This document shows positions 37,539 to 45,305 of a DNA stretch of 64,000 bases, piece after piece. The notes below the pieces were generated by a model. That model was not told the DNA's origin and made no database searches. It saw only the letters and a program-made list of their open reading frames with translations. The position numbers and the translations under genes were made by a program. Position 1 is the first letter of the stretch, and every line of letters starts with the position of its first letter. The DNA lies in assembly GCA_036262035.1 (NCBI GenBank), contig DATAJS010000010.1, positions 124,001-188,000 of the forward strand. Direction: 5' to 3'. This DNA is from Burkholderiales bacterium (lineage in GTDB: Bacteria > Pseudomonadota > Gammaproteobacteria > Burkholderiales > SG8-41).

Positions 37539-38174
37539 ATGGACGTACGCCTGATTGCGGCGGCGCTCGCCAGCGCATGCATGTCTGCCGCCGCTTACGG
37601 GCAGGTTGCCGTCAAGGGCGACCCGGCAAAAGCGCAGCAGATCGTGACGTCGGTGTGCGCCGCGTGCCATGGTGCCGACGGCAACAGCGCGATTCCCACG
37701 AACCCGTCGATCGCGGGCCAGCCCGCCGAGTACGTCTACAAGCAGCTCAACAACTTCAAGTCCGCGGGCGGCAAGCCGGCGGAGCGTCCCAGCGCGGTGA
37801 TGACCGCGATGGTTGCGAACCTGAGCAGCGACGACATGGCCAATCTCGCCGCGTACTTCGCCTCGAAGGAAGCCAAGCCGCGGGACGCTCGCAACGCCGA
37901 GCTGGTGAAGATCGGACAGACGATCTACCGCGGCGGCGTCATCGGCCGCGGCGTCCCGGCCTGCGCCTCGTGCCACGGTGCGAACGGCGCCGGCATCCCC
38001 GCGCAGTTCCCCCGTCTCGGCGCGCAGCACGCGCAGTACACCGCCGACCAGCTCAAGGCTTTCCGCGCCGGCAGCCGTGCGAACGATCCCAACCACATGA
38101 TGCGCGCGATCGCGACCAAGCTCACCGATCGCGAGATCGACGCGGTCGCGCAGTACGTCCAGGGATTGCGTTAA
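37539..38174 (+). CDS. cytochrome c4 (dihaem, periplasmic)
   Basis: Dihaem c-type cytochrome (211 aa) carrying electrons in the periplasm to terminal oxidases. Signal peptide of about 20 residues (ending SAAAYG). Two haem sites: C40-A-A-C43-H44 and C141-A-S-C144-H145, each followed by GA(D/N)G, with Met-rich axial-ligand segments AVMTAMV and HMMRAI. The two halves are internal duplicates. ATG 37539 is chosen over an in-frame ATG 69 bp earlier because of GAGGAG at the right distance and because the signal peptide starts there. It is divergent from engB. Confidence 0.94.
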   Translation: MDVRLIAAALASACMSAAAYGQVAVKGDPAKAQQIVTSVCAACHGADGNSAIPTNPSIAGQPAEYVYKQLNNFKSAGGKPAERPSAVMTAMVANLSSDDMANLAAYFASKEAKPRDARNAELVKIGQTIYRGGVIGRGVPACASCHGANGAGIPAQFPRLGAQHAQYTADQLKAFRAGSRANDPNHMMRAIATKLTDREIDAVAQYVQGLR

Positions 38175-38186
38175 GGCGAACCGTAG

Positions 38187-38268
38187 GTCGCGTTAGCCGC
38201 GGGAGCGGCGTAACGCGACTCGAGGCGAAGGGCTTCGGTGCGTTACGGCGCGTCGCGCCTGACGCACC
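38187..38268. repeat. tandem GC-rich palindromes between cytochrome c4 and hemL
   Basis: First hairpin 38187-38219: GTCGCGTTA / TAACGCGAC with an inner GCCGC / GCGGC stem. Second 38237-38268: GGTGCGT / ACGCACC with an inner GGCGC / GCGCC stem. The GTAGG lead-in at 38183-38187 recurs at 41896. These fit a widespread betaproteobacterial intergenic palindrome type (GTAGGGTGCGTTA...TAACGCACC). They lie between convergent genes, so they may also aid termination. Confidence 0.7.
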
Positions 38269-38275
38269 CTGCGCA

Positions 38276-39553
38276 TCAGAGCGCCGCGAAAGCCTTCGCC
38301 GCCGCAGCGACCGTCTTTTCGATCTCGGCCTTCGTGTGCGCGGCCGAGACGAATCCGGCCTCGAACGCCGAGGGCGCGAAGTACACGCCTTCCGCGAGCA
38401 TCGCATGGAAGAAGCGGTTGAAGCCCTCGACGTCCGACTGCATCACTTCCTGATACGACTGCGGCGCCGATCCGCGGAAGTACAGCCCGAACATGCCGCC
38501 GACGCTGTGGGCGGAGAACGCCACACCCGCCTTGCGTGCGGCGGCGCTCAGGCCTTCGGTCAGCGCGCGAGTCGTCGCCTGCAGCGCGTCGTAGAAACCC
38601 GGCGCCTGGATGAGCTTCAGCGTCGCGAGCCCCGCGGCGACCGCGACCGGATTGCCCGACAGCGTTCCCGCCTGATACACCGGCCCCAGCGGTGCCACCG
38701 TCTGCATGATGTCCTTGCGGCCGCCGAACGCGCCGACCGCCATGCCGCCGCCGATCACTTTGCCGAGCGTCGTGATGTCGGGCTTGATGCCGTAGAGCGC
38801 CTGCGCCCCGCCGAGCGCGACGCGAAAACCGGTCATCACTTCGTCGAAGATGAGGAGCGCGCCGTGCCGGGTGCACAAGTCGCGCAGCTTCTGCAGGAAC
38901 GCCGGCTGCGGCGCCACGAGGTTCATGTTGCCCGCGACCGGCTCGACGATGACCGCGGCGATCTCGCCGCCGGCGCTCTCGAATGCGCGCTCGACGCTGC
39001 GCTCGTGGTTGTACTCGAGCACGAGCGTGTGCATCGTGGTCTCGGCCGGAACGCCCGCCGAGCTCGGCTGGCCGAAGGTGAGCAGGCCGGAGCCCGCCTT
39101 CACGAGCAGCGCGTCGGCGTGGCCGTGATAGCACCCTTCGAACTTCACGATCTTCGAGCGGCCGGTGAAGCCGCGCGCGAGCCGGATCGCGCTCATCGTC
39201 GCCTCGGTGCCGGAGCTCACCAGCCGCACCTGGTCCATCGACGGCACGAGCTTCACCAGGAGCTCCGCCATCTCGACCTCGACTTCGGTCGGCGCGCCGA
39301 ACGACAGCCCTTTCGCCGCGGCGCGCGTGACCGCTTCGACGACTTCCGGATGCGCGTGCCCGACGATCAGCGGTCCCCACGAGCCGACGTAATCGATGTA
39401 CACCGACCCGTCGGCGTCCCAGAGGTGAGGCCCTTTGCCGCGCTGAAAGAAGAGCGGCGTTCCGCCGACCGCGCGGAAAGCGCGCACCGGCGAATTGACG
39501 CCGCCCGGAGTGTGGAGCTGCGCGCGACTGAAGAGTTTCTGGCTCTGCTTCAT
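38276..39553 (-). CDS. hemL: glutamate-1-semialdehyde 2,1-aminomutase
   Basis: PLP enzyme (425 aa) forming 5-aminolevulinate in the C5 pathway. The start [18 protein letters not shown] is characteristic. PLP-site segments are [16 protein letters not shown] and [16 protein letters not shown], with the Schiff-base Lys in [17 protein letters not shown]. The presence of hemL shows that this organism makes ALA from glutamyl-tRNA rather than by HemA-type ALA synthase. thiE-thiD precede it on the same strand (10-bp gap). Confidence 0.97.
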   Translation of the reverse strand: MKQSQKLFSRAQLHTPGGVNSPVRAFRAVGGTPLFFQRGKGPHLWDADGSVYIDYVGSWGPLIVGHAHPEVVEAVTRAAAKGLSFGAPTEVEVEMAELLVKLVPSMDQVRLVSSGTEATMSAIRLARGFTGRSKIVKFEGCYHGHADALLVKAGSGLLTFGQPSSAGVPAETTMHTLVLEYNHERSVERAFESAGGEIAAVIVEPVAGNMNLVAPQPAFLQKLRDLCTRHGALLIFDEVMTGFRVALGGAQALYGIKPDITTLGKVIGGGMAVGAFGGRKDIMQTVAPLGPVYQAGTLSGNPVAVAAGLATLKLIQAPGFYDALQATTRALTEGLSAAARKAGVAFSAHSVGGMFGLYFRGSAPQSYQEVMQSDVEGFNRFFHAMLAEGVYFAPSAFEAGFVSAAHTKAEIEKTVAAAAKAFAAL

Positions 39554-39563
39554 CGCTTCCTCG

Positions 39564-40181
39564 TTACGCGAACAAGCCGGTGAATCCCCGCGCCGCGGCG
39601 GTGACGTCGCTCGCGCCGAAGACCGCGGTGATCACCGCGACCGCGTCGGCGCCCGCTTCGATGAGCGGCGGGGCATTCGCAATCGTAATGCCGCCGATCG
39701 CGACGACCGGCACGTTCACGGCGCGCTTGACGTCGCGCAACAGATCGATCGGCGCGCGCACCGCACCCGGCTTGACGCTGGACGGATAGAAGCTGCCGAA
39801 AGCGACGTAATCGGCGCCCGCCTTTTCCGCTGCGACCGCGACCTCGATCTTCCGGTAGCACGACACGCCGACGATCCCGTCTGCGCCCACCGCCGCGCGC
39901 GCGGCTTCGATCTCGCCGTCTTCGGCGCCGATGTGCACGCCTGCGGCGCCGACTTCACGCGCGAGGTGCGGGTGATCGTTGATGATCAGGAGCGCGCCGC
40001 AGGCGTCGCACGCGCGCTTCAGTGCGAGCGCTTGCTCGCGCCGAAGCTCGGGCGTGGCGACTTTGTTGCGATATTGCAGGAGGCGCATGCCCCCTGCGAG
40101 CGCGGCCTGCACCTTGGAGACGAGCAGAGCGGTGTCTGCTTCGTCGGGCGTCACGGCATAGAGGCCGCGAAGCGCCATCAC
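39564..40181 (-). CDS. thiE: thiamine-phosphate synthase
   Basis: Couples HMP-pyrophosphate with thiazole phosphate to give thiamine phosphate (205 aa, TIM barrel). Visible are [16 protein letters not shown] (the usual QxR/QYR/K substrate loop), [10 protein letters not shown] (DP/DH site), GVHIGAED and VVAIGGIT. It overlaps thiD by 4 bp. No TPP riboswitch was recognised upstream of thiD, so regulation may be elsewhere. Confidence 0.95.
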   Translation of the reverse strand: MMALRGLYAVTPDEADTALLVSKVQAALAGGMRLLQYRNKVATPELRREQALALKRACDACGALLIINDHPHLAREVGAAGVHIGAEDGEIEAARAAVGADGIVGVSCYRKIEVAVAAEKAGADYVAFGSFYPSSVKPGAVRAPIDLLRDVKRAVNVPVVAIGGITIANAPPLIEAGADAVAVITAVFGASDVTAAARGFTGLFA

Positions 40182-41020
40182 TCTTCGCGCGCGCTGCGGT
40201 CGTCCGCAGCCTCTTCCTCGCGCGCCCAGAACAGGCGGTCAGGGATGTGCTGGCCCATGCCCGGGCGGAACGCCGACTTGAGCGTCTGCCACGTGTATTC
40301 CTGCGCGTCCTTCACCGCGTCGCCGATCGCCAGCCCGTTGGCGATCGTCGCGGCGATCGCCGAGGCGAGCGTGCAGCCCGAGCCGTGATACGAGCCCGGC
40401 AGGCGCTGCCAGCTGTCGGTGCGCAGCACGCCTTCCTGTCCGTAGAGCGTGTTCACCACCTGCGGGGTGTTCTCGTGGGTGCCGGTCACGAGCACGTACT
40501 CGCAGCCGCTCGCGATGAGACGGCTCGCGCACTCCGCGAGGTCGGGGTCGTCCTCGTCGTTGGTGTCGTCGATCGCGAGGCGCCGCGCTTCGAGGCTGTT
40601 GGGCGTGATGATGGTGGTCTGCGGCACGAGGAGCTCGCGGATCGCGACCACCATCTCTTCCGAGGCGAGCTCGTCGCCGCGGCCGGACGCGAGCACCGGG
40701 TCCAGCACGAGCGGGATCTCGGGATAGTCGGACACCACTTCGGCGATGGCGGCGATCGTCTCCACGCTGCCGAGCACGCCGATCTTGAACGCCGCGATCG
40801 GCATGTCTTCGAGGACACAGCGCGCCTGGTCGGCGACCCATTCGGCGTCGATCGGACTGACGTCATCGACTCCGGTCGTGTCCTGGATCGTCACCGCGGT
40901 GACCACCGACAGCGGATGGCAGCCCATCGACGAGAGCGTCATGATGTCGGCCTGCAGTCCTGCGCCGCCGCTGGGATCGGATGCGGCGAAGACGAGCACG
41001 ATGGGAGGGAGGTCGGGCAT
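40178..41020 (-). CDS. thiD: bifunctional hydroxymethylpyrimidine kinase / phosphomethylpyrimidine kinase
   Basis: Ribokinase-fold enzyme phosphorylating HMP and HMP-P (280 aa). Motifs are VLVFAASDPSGGAGLQADI at the N-terminus, VLDPVLAS, ITPNSLEA and the ATP/anion-hole GSYHGSGCTLASAIAA. ATG 41020 matches the family start; an upstream frame to 41116 would add 32 unrelated residues. The C-terminus is somewhat long and acidic/basic mixed ([13 protein letters not shown]). It is translationally coupled to thiE and divergent from rubredoxin. Confidence 0.95.
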   Translation of the reverse strand: MPDLPPIVLVFAASDPSGGAGLQADIMTLSSMGCHPLSVVTAVTIQDTTGVDDVSPIDAEWVADQARCVLEDMPIAAFKIGVLGSVETIAAIAEVVSDYPEIPLVLDPVLASGRGDELASEEMVVAIRELLVPQTTIITPNSLEARRLAIDDTNDEDDPDLAECASRLIASGCEYVLVTGTHENTPQVVNTLYGQEGVLRTDSWQRLPGSYHGSGCTLASAIAATIANGLAIGDAVKDAQEYTWQTLKSAFRPGMGQHIPDRLFWAREEEAADDRSAREE

Positions 41021-41062
41021 CGGGGGACGCGCGGAAGGCTCGCGCGGGTGAGTACGCGAGGC

Positions 41063-41083
41063 GAATCGATTAAAATGCGATTC
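41063..41083 (+). promoter_or_regulatory. candidate rubredoxin promoter framed by an inverted repeat
   Basis: TAAAAT at 41071-41076 (5/6 to a -10 box) sits in the centre of the inverted repeat GAATCG (41063-41068) / CGATTC (41078-41083). It lies about 44 bp before the rubredoxin ATG. The repeat could be an operator site. It also lies in the divergent gap to thiD. Confidence 0.4.
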
Positions 41084-41119
41084 TAACCCAATTCCCTCTC
41101 CCCCCTTTCCAAGCAAGAC

Positions 41120-41308
41120 ATGACTACGGCCGACACAAAAGTAAACAAAACCTGGATGTGCCTCATCTGCGGCTTCATCTACGACGAAGCCGCCGGCATC
41201 CCCGAAGAAGGCATCGCGCCGGGCACGAAATGGGAAGACGTGCCGATGAACTGGACGTGTCCCGAATGCGGGGCGCGGAAAGACGATTTCGAGATGGTGG
41301 AAATCTAG
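41120..41308 (+). CDS. rubredoxin
   Basis: Small iron protein (62 aa) with a Fe(Cys)4 site: C14-x2-C17-G and C47-P-E-C50-G. Between them is the usual acidic/aromatic core ([22 protein letters not shown]). It is a cytoplasmic one-electron carrier; in Betaproteobacteria a rubredoxin beside thiD/hemL is frequent. The 10-residue polar N-terminal extension is mild. Its TAG stop overlaps by one base a heptad-repeat hairpin. Confidence 0.95.
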   Translation: MTTADTKVNKTWMCLICGFIYDEAAGIPEEGIAPGTKWEDVPMNWTCPECGARKDDFEMVEI

Positions 41309-41384
41309 TGTTGGGTGTTTGGTGTTGAGTGTTTAGTGAGGTTTTTGCTGTTCACGCAACACTGAACACTCAAAACTCGACACT
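41308..41384. repeat. heptad-repeat palindrome (GTGTTGA class) between rubredoxin and gloA
   Basis: Left arm of four units at 41308-41335 (GTGTTGG, GTGTTTG, GTGTTGA, GTGTTTA), then GTGAGG. Right arm of four inverted units at 41357-41384 (CAACACT, GAACACT, CAAAACT, CGACACT). The arm begins on the last base of the rubredoxin stop and ends 17 bp before the gloA start. It has the same heptad geometry as the GTGAAAC class but a different core. Confidence 0.88.
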
Positions 41385-41401
41385 CGCGAAGGAGCACGAC
41401 A

Positions 41402-41782
41402 GTGCGACTGCTGCATACCATGATCCGCGTCGGTGACCTCGAGCGATCGATCAAGTTCTACACCGAAGTCCTCGGTATGAAAGTGCTGCGCAGCAAGGAC
41501 TATCCCGACGGCCGCTTCACCAACACCTTCGTCGGCTACGAAGACGAATCCAAAGCCGCGGTGCTCGAGCTCACGCACAACTGGGACACCAGGTCGTACG
41601 AGCTCGGCAGCGGTTACGGTCACGTCGCGATCGCCGTCGAGGACGCGTACAAGGCGTGCGACGAGATCAAAAAGCGCGGCGGCAAGGTCACGCGCGAAGC
41701 GGGGCCGATGAAGCACGGCACGACCGTCATCGCGTTCGTGGAAGATCCGGACGGTTACAAGATCGAGTTAATACAGCGCTAG
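41402..41782 (+). CDS. gloA: lactoylglutathione lyase (glyoxalase I)
   Basis: Isomerises the methylglyoxal-glutathione hemithioacetal to lactoylglutathione (126 aa). All four metal ligands of the E. coli enzyme fall at the same positions: H5, E56, H74 and E122. Two VOC half-domains are clear ([20 protein letters not shown] and [17 protein letters not shown]). The start is GTG 41402 with AAGGAG upstream. The TAG stop lies within the stem of its own intrinsic terminator. Confidence 0.96.
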   Translation: MRLLHTMIRVGDLERSIKFYTEVLGMKVLRSKDYPDGRFTNTFVGYEDESKAAVLELTHNWDTRSYELGSGYGHVAIAVEDAYKACDEIKKRGGKVTREAGPMKHGTTVIAFVEDPDGYKIELIQR

Positions 41783-41810
41783 CGCGTGCTACGCATGCGC
41801 TAGCGCTTTT
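41775..41810 (+). terminator. intrinsic terminator of gloA
   Basis: Perfect 11-bp stem AGCGCTAGCGC (41775-41785) / GCGCTAGCGCT (41797-41807) and a TTTT run to 41810. The gloA stop codon (41780-41782) is inside the left arm. It also corresponds in position to hairpin A of the composite element at 27274. Confidence 0.8.
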
Positions 41811-41862
41811 CGCGCCGGTGTACGCCGAGGAGGGAACCTACGGTTCCCTCCTTGGACCTCCC
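41811..41862. repeat. composite intergenic element, copy 2 (hairpin B part)
   Basis: Linker CGCGCCGGTGTACG, then 41825-41838 pairs with 41842-41855 (CCGAGGAGGGAACC against GGTTCCCTCCTTGG, one G:T pair), then ACCTCCCT. The linker and hairpin B match copy 1 at 27301-27354 closely. Together with the hairpin at 41775-41807 it reproduces the A-linker-B layout. Confidence 0.75.
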
Positions 41863-41895
41863 TGTCCGCCGCCCCGCTATCTCGCATCTGTCGTC

Positions 41896-41916
41896 GTAGG
41901 GTGCGTGGTAACGCAC
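41896..41916. repeat. short GTAGGGTGCGT palindrome before rsmA stop
   Basis: GTAGGGTGCGT followed by GGTA and ACGCACC: stem GGTGCGT / ACGCACC at 41899-41916, 7 bp from the rsmA stop. It has the same lead-in and core as the palindromes at 38187-38268. Confidence 0.65.
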
Positions 41917-41923
41917 CGCGCCG

Positions 41924-42688
41924 TTACGTTTTGTAATCGGAAATCCGAACGAAATCCTCCACCGCGAGCGTCTGCGCCCGCGCCTGAGGATCGATCCCCA
42001 GCGTTGCGAAGTCCTCCGCGCTCAACGCGCGCCCCAGGGTGTTGCGCAGCGTCTTGCGCCGCTGCGAGAACGCGAGCGCGACGCGCGCGCTCAAGACTTT
42101 CTCGTCCCTGGCGCGCCGCCAGTCGCCGGTGCGCGGCGTCATCCTCACCACGGCCGAATCCACCTTGGGCGCGGGATCGAACGCTTGCGGCGGCACGTCG
42201 AGCACTTTCTCCATCTCGAAGCGATATTGCAGCATCACCGAAAGGCGCCCGTATTCCGAATCGCCGGGTGCCGCGACCATGCGCTCGACCACTTCGGCCT
42301 GGAGCATGACGTGGATGTCGCGCAGCGCACCCGCTGCTTCGAACAGGTGAAAGAGGATCGGCGTCGAGATGTGGTATGGCAGGTTGCCGACCACGCGTAA
42401 CGCCGGACCCAGGCTCGCGAAATCGAACTCGAGCGCGTCGCCCTCGTGGATGACGAGCTCGTCCGCGCCGAAGTCGCGTTGCAATCGCGCCACGATGTCG
42501 CGGTCGATCTCGACGACATGCAGCGGGCGCACCACGCGCGCGAGCGGGCGCGTGATCGCGGCGAGGCCGGGGCCGATCTCGACCATGCGGTCTCCCGGGC
42601 GCGGACCGATCGCGTCGACGATGCCCGCGATGGCGGATTCGTCTACGAGGAAGTTCTGGCTGAAGCGCTTGCGCGGGCGGTGCGGCAT
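41924..42688 (-). CDS. rsmA: 16S rRNA (adenine1518-N6/adenine1519-N6) dimethyltransferase
   Basis: KsgA/RsmA methylase (254 aa) dimethylating two adenosines near the 3' end of 16S rRNA. KRFSQNFLVDESAIAGIV opens the protein; SAM motif I is VEIGPGLAAIT, and the catalytic motif IV is NLPYHIS. The basic C-terminal domain ends VEDFVRISDY. ATG 42688 (MPHRPRKRFSQNF) matches the family. It lies 7 bp after pdxA; surA-pdxA-rsmA after lptD is the classic order. Confidence 0.97.
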   Translation of the reverse strand: MPHRPRKRFSQNFLVDESAIAGIVDAIGPRPGDRMVEIGPGLAAITRPLARVVRPLHVVEIDRDIVARLQRDFGADELVIHEGDALEFDFASLGPALRVVGNLPYHISTPILFHLFEAAGALRDIHVMLQAEVVERMVAAPGDSEYGRLSVMLQYRFEMEKVLDVPPQAFDPAPKVDSAVVRMTPRTGDWRRARDEKVLSARVALAFSQRRKTLRNTLGRALSAEDFATLGIDPQARAQTLAVEDFVRISDYKT

Positions 42689-42695
42689 CCGTGCG

Positions 42696-43712
42696 TCACG
42701 ATTTCCTGCGCGCGAGCTCCGCCGCGAGCTCGATCGCCGCCAGCAGGCTGCCGATATCGGCACGACCGGTGCCGACCAGATCGAGCGCGGTGCCGTGATC
42801 GACCGAGGTGCGCACGATCGGCAGCCCGAGCGTCACGTTGATGCCGCTGCCGAAGCTCGCGTGCTTGAGCACCGGCAGGCCCTGGTCGTGGTACATCGCG
42901 AGCACCGCGTCGGATTCGCGCAGCTTGTCGGGATTGAAGAGCGTGTCGGCGGGCAGGGGGCCGACCGCGTCGACGCCGGCCGCGCGCGCGGCTTCGAGCG
43001 CCGGCCCGATCACTTCGATCTCCTCGCGCCCGATGTGTCCCGACTCACCCGCGTGCGGATTGAGACCCGCGACGAGCACGCGCGGTTTCGCGATGCCGAA
43101 GCGGCGCTTGAGATCGTCGTTCAGGATGCGCAGCGTTTCTTCCACCGTCTCGCGCGTGATCGCGTCGGGAACATCGCGAAGCGCCAGGTGCGTCGTCGCG
43201 AGCGCGACGCGCATGCCGCCGCCGACGAGCATCATCACGACGCGAGGCGTACGCGTGCGCTCGGCGAGGAACTCGGTATGCCCCGTGAACGGGATGCCCG
43301 CGTCGTTGATCACGCCTTTGTGCACCGGCGCGGTCGCCATCGCGTCGAACGTGCCGTCCGCGCAGCCGTCGCACGCGGCTTCGAGCGTGCGCAGCACGTA
43401 GCGGCTGTTGGCGGGATCGAGCGTGCCGGGAACGACCGGCTCGACGACGGGAAGATGCAGCACCGTCAGCGCGCCGGCCGGCGTCTTCTCCGGATGCGCG
43501 CCGTAATCGACGAGCTCGACTTCGACGCCGAGCGTCCGCGCGCGTTCGGCGAGCACGCCGCGATCGGCGATGACCACGATGCGCGCGTTCACCTCGTGCC
43601 GCGCGAGCATCACGCACAGATCGGGTCCGATCCCCGCAGGCTCCCCAGCCGTTACCGCAATCAGCGGTAACGGCTGAGTGTTGAGTGTTGAGTGTTGAGT
43701 GTTGAGTGACAC
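42696..43712 (-). CDS. pdxA: 4-hydroxythreonine-4-phosphate dehydrogenase
   Basis: Pyridoxal-phosphate pathway dehydrogenase (up to 338 aa). The core is clear: LIAVTAGEPAGIGPDLC, the metal-binding His residues in GHTEFLAERT and LNPHAGESGHIGREE, and MYHDQGLPVLKH. The N-terminus is odd. Family proteins start only a few residues before LIAVTAGEP, but the only in-frame start visible is GTG 43712, inside the left arm of a heptad-repeat palindrome. The first 13-14 residues (SLNTQHSTLNTQ) are therefore repeat-encoded. No ribosome-binding site precedes the GTG, so a non-canonical start nearer the core cannot be excluded. Confidence 0.93.
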   Translation of the reverse strand: MSLNTQHSTLNTQPLPLIAVTAGEPAGIGPDLCVMLARHEVNARIVVIADRGVLAERARTLGVEVELVDYGAHPEKTPAGALTVLHLPVVEPVVPGTLDPANSRYVLRTLEAACDGCADGTFDAMATAPVHKGVINDAGIPFTGHTEFLAERTRTPRVVMMLVGGGMRVALATTHLALRDVPDAITRETVEETLRILNDDLKRRFGIAKPRVLVAGLNPHAGESGHIGREEIEVIGPALEAARAAGVDAVGPLPADTLFNPDKLRESDAVLAMYHDQGLPVLKHASFGSGINVTLGLPIVRTSVDHGTALDLVGTGRADIGSLLAAIELAAELARRKS

Positions 43713-43752
43713 GTGGGTCAGCCTAGAAGCCTTTCACTAAACACTTAACACT
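43678..43752. repeat. heptad-repeat palindrome (GTGTTGA class) overlapping the pdxA start
   Basis: Four perfect GTGTTGA units at 43678-43705 and a fifth GTGACAC to 43712, then a gap of about 19 bp. Three inverted units follow at 43732-43752 (TTTCACT, AAACACT, TAACACT). The right arm ends 9 bp from the surA stop. The left arm encodes the N-terminus of PdxA in the antisense reading. Confidence 0.88.
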
Positions 43753-43761
43753 TCGATCGCG

Positions 43762-45276
43762 CTAGCGATCGTCCAGTCGCACTTCGACGTATGCCCGATC
43801 CCTGAGCTGCCGCACCCATTCCTGGTACGCCTCGTCCGACTTGCGCGCGCGCAGCGTCTGCCGCGCGGCGAGGCGGCGCCGTTCCTTGGAGACGTCCTGG
43901 TTGCCGCGCTCGAGGACCTGGATCAGGTGCATGCCGAACGGCGAGCGGATGGGCTCGCTGATCTGGCCGATCTTGAGCGCGTTCATCGCGCGCTCGAACT
44001 CCGGCACGGTGTCGCCGGGCAATATCCAGCCGAGATCGCCGCCGCGCGAAGCGCTCGCGTCTTCCGAGTGCACGCGCGCGAGCTCGGCGAAATCGGCCTT
44101 GTTCTCCAGCCGTTCCTTGAGCACCAGCAGGCGGTTGCGCGCTTCGGTCTCGGAGACGAGCTCGTTGGTCTTGATGAGGATGTGCCGCGCGTGCGTCTGC
44201 TCGACGCTCGCCGGCGGCGCGCCCTGCGGCGCGGTGCTGCGCCGATCGTTGAGGCGGACGATGTGGAAACCGTTCGCGCTGCGCAGCACGGCGCTGGTCT
44301 CGCCGGGCTTCATCGACTTCACGGCGTCGTAGAAGATGGTCGGCAGCCGATCGGCCGAGCGCCAGCCCATGGCGCCGCCCGACAGCGCGTCGGGCGCTTC
44401 GGAATACGACGCCGCGATCTGCTTGAAGTCGGTTCCTTTGGCGAGCTCGGCCAGGGCCTGCTCCGCGCGCGCGCGTCGAGACTGCACCTGCTCGGGGCTC
44501 GCGTTCTCCGGCACGACGACCAGGATGTGCGAGAGGTTGAGCTCGTCGTTGGAGGCGCCGCTCGCCTGCTCGGAGGCGAGCAGCGCGTCGATCTCGCTCT
44601 CGGTGACGACGATCTTGTTCTCGACTTCGCGCTCGCGCAGGCGCGCCATGATGATCTCGGCGCGGATGTCTTCGCGGAACTTGCCGTAGGGCACGCCGTC
44701 GCGCTCGAGCGTCGCGCGCAGCGTGTCCATCGAGATCTTGTTCTGCTCGGCGATGCGGCCGATCGCGCGCTCCAGATCGGCATCGTCGACGCGCAGCCCG
44801 CTTTCCTTCGCGAACTGCACCTGCACTCGGTCGCCGATCATGCGCTCGAGGAGCTGGCGCTCGATCACCGCTTTCGGCGGCGCGGTCGTGCCCGAGGAGG
44901 CGAGCTGCTTCATCGCGATCCGGGCGCGCTCGTCGAGCTCGCGCGCGGTGATCGCTTCGTCGTTGACGATAGCGACGATGCGGTCGAGCACGACCGGCTG
45001 GCGCCCTGCCGGCCGCGCCGCGGGCCTGGCCGTCACGGGCTTGTCCGCAGCAGGCTTGTCCGCCGCCGGCTTGTCGGCAACCGGTTTGTCCGCAACCGGT
45101 TTATCGGCGAGCGGCTTATCGGCGACGGGCCTGTCGACGCGAAGGCTGTCGAGCGCAGGCTTTTCGCCCGGGGCCTTGAGACCCTGTGCGAAGGCGCCGC
45201 CGGACGCGAGACCGCCCGCCGCGAGCACGGCAAGCGCAAAGGTGAGGAGCGCGTGACCGCGCGTGAGAATGCTCAT
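43762..45276 (-). CDS. surA: periplasmic chaperone and peptidyl-prolyl isomerase SurA
   Basis: Outer-membrane-protein chaperone (504 aa). Signal peptide of about 30 residues (ending SGGAFAQ). Unusual low-complexity insert at about residues 47-90, with six tandem [VLA]ADKP pentapeptides (51-80), before the SurA N-domain (LDRIVAIVNDEAITARELDERAR). Two parvulin domains follow (NLSHILVVVPENASPEQV and THARHILIKTNELVSETEA). The C-terminal helix ends VEVRLDD. It acts on substrates such as LptD, encoded immediately upstream (29-bp gap). The family is usually 430-450 aa; the insert accounts for the excess. Confidence 0.96.
   Translation of the reverse strand: MSILTRGHALLTFALAVLAAGGLASGGAFAQGLKAPGEKPALDSLRVDRPVADKPLADKPVADKPVADKPAADKPAADKPVTARPAARPAGRQPVVLDRIVAIVNDEAITARELDERARIAMKQLASSGTTAPPKAVIERQLLERMIGDRVQVQFAKESGLRVDDADLERAIGRIAEQNKISMDTLRATLERDGVPYGKFREDIRAEIIMARLREREVENKIVVTESEIDALLASEQASGASNDELNLSHILVVVPENASPEQVQSRRARAEQALAELAKGTDFKQIAASYSEAPDALSGGAMGWRSADRLPTIFYDAVKSMKPGETSAVLRSANGFHIVRLNDRRSTAPQGAPPASVEQTHARHILIKTNELVSETEARNRLLVLKERLENKADFAELARVHSEDASASRGGDLGWILPGDTVPEFERAMNALKIGQISEPIRSPFGMHLIQVLERGNQDVSKERRRLAARQTLRARKSDEAYQEWVRQLRDRAYVEVRLDDR
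45037..45126 (-). repeat. 15-bp tandem repeat encoding ADKP pentapeptides in surA
   Basis: Six consecutive 15-bp units encode VADKP, LADKP, VADKP, VADKP, AADKP, AADKP (residues 51-80). The units are nearly identical at DNA level, suggesting recent slippage expansion. Confidence 0.8.
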
Positions 45277-45305
45277 GGAAAGGACCAGGAACTAAAGGGA
45301 CCGGC

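Noticed and set aside
40178-41120. TPP riboswitch upstream of thiD
   Set aside because: No thi-box-like pair of conserved elements (CTGAGA, ACCTGA) found in the short 41020-41120 leader.
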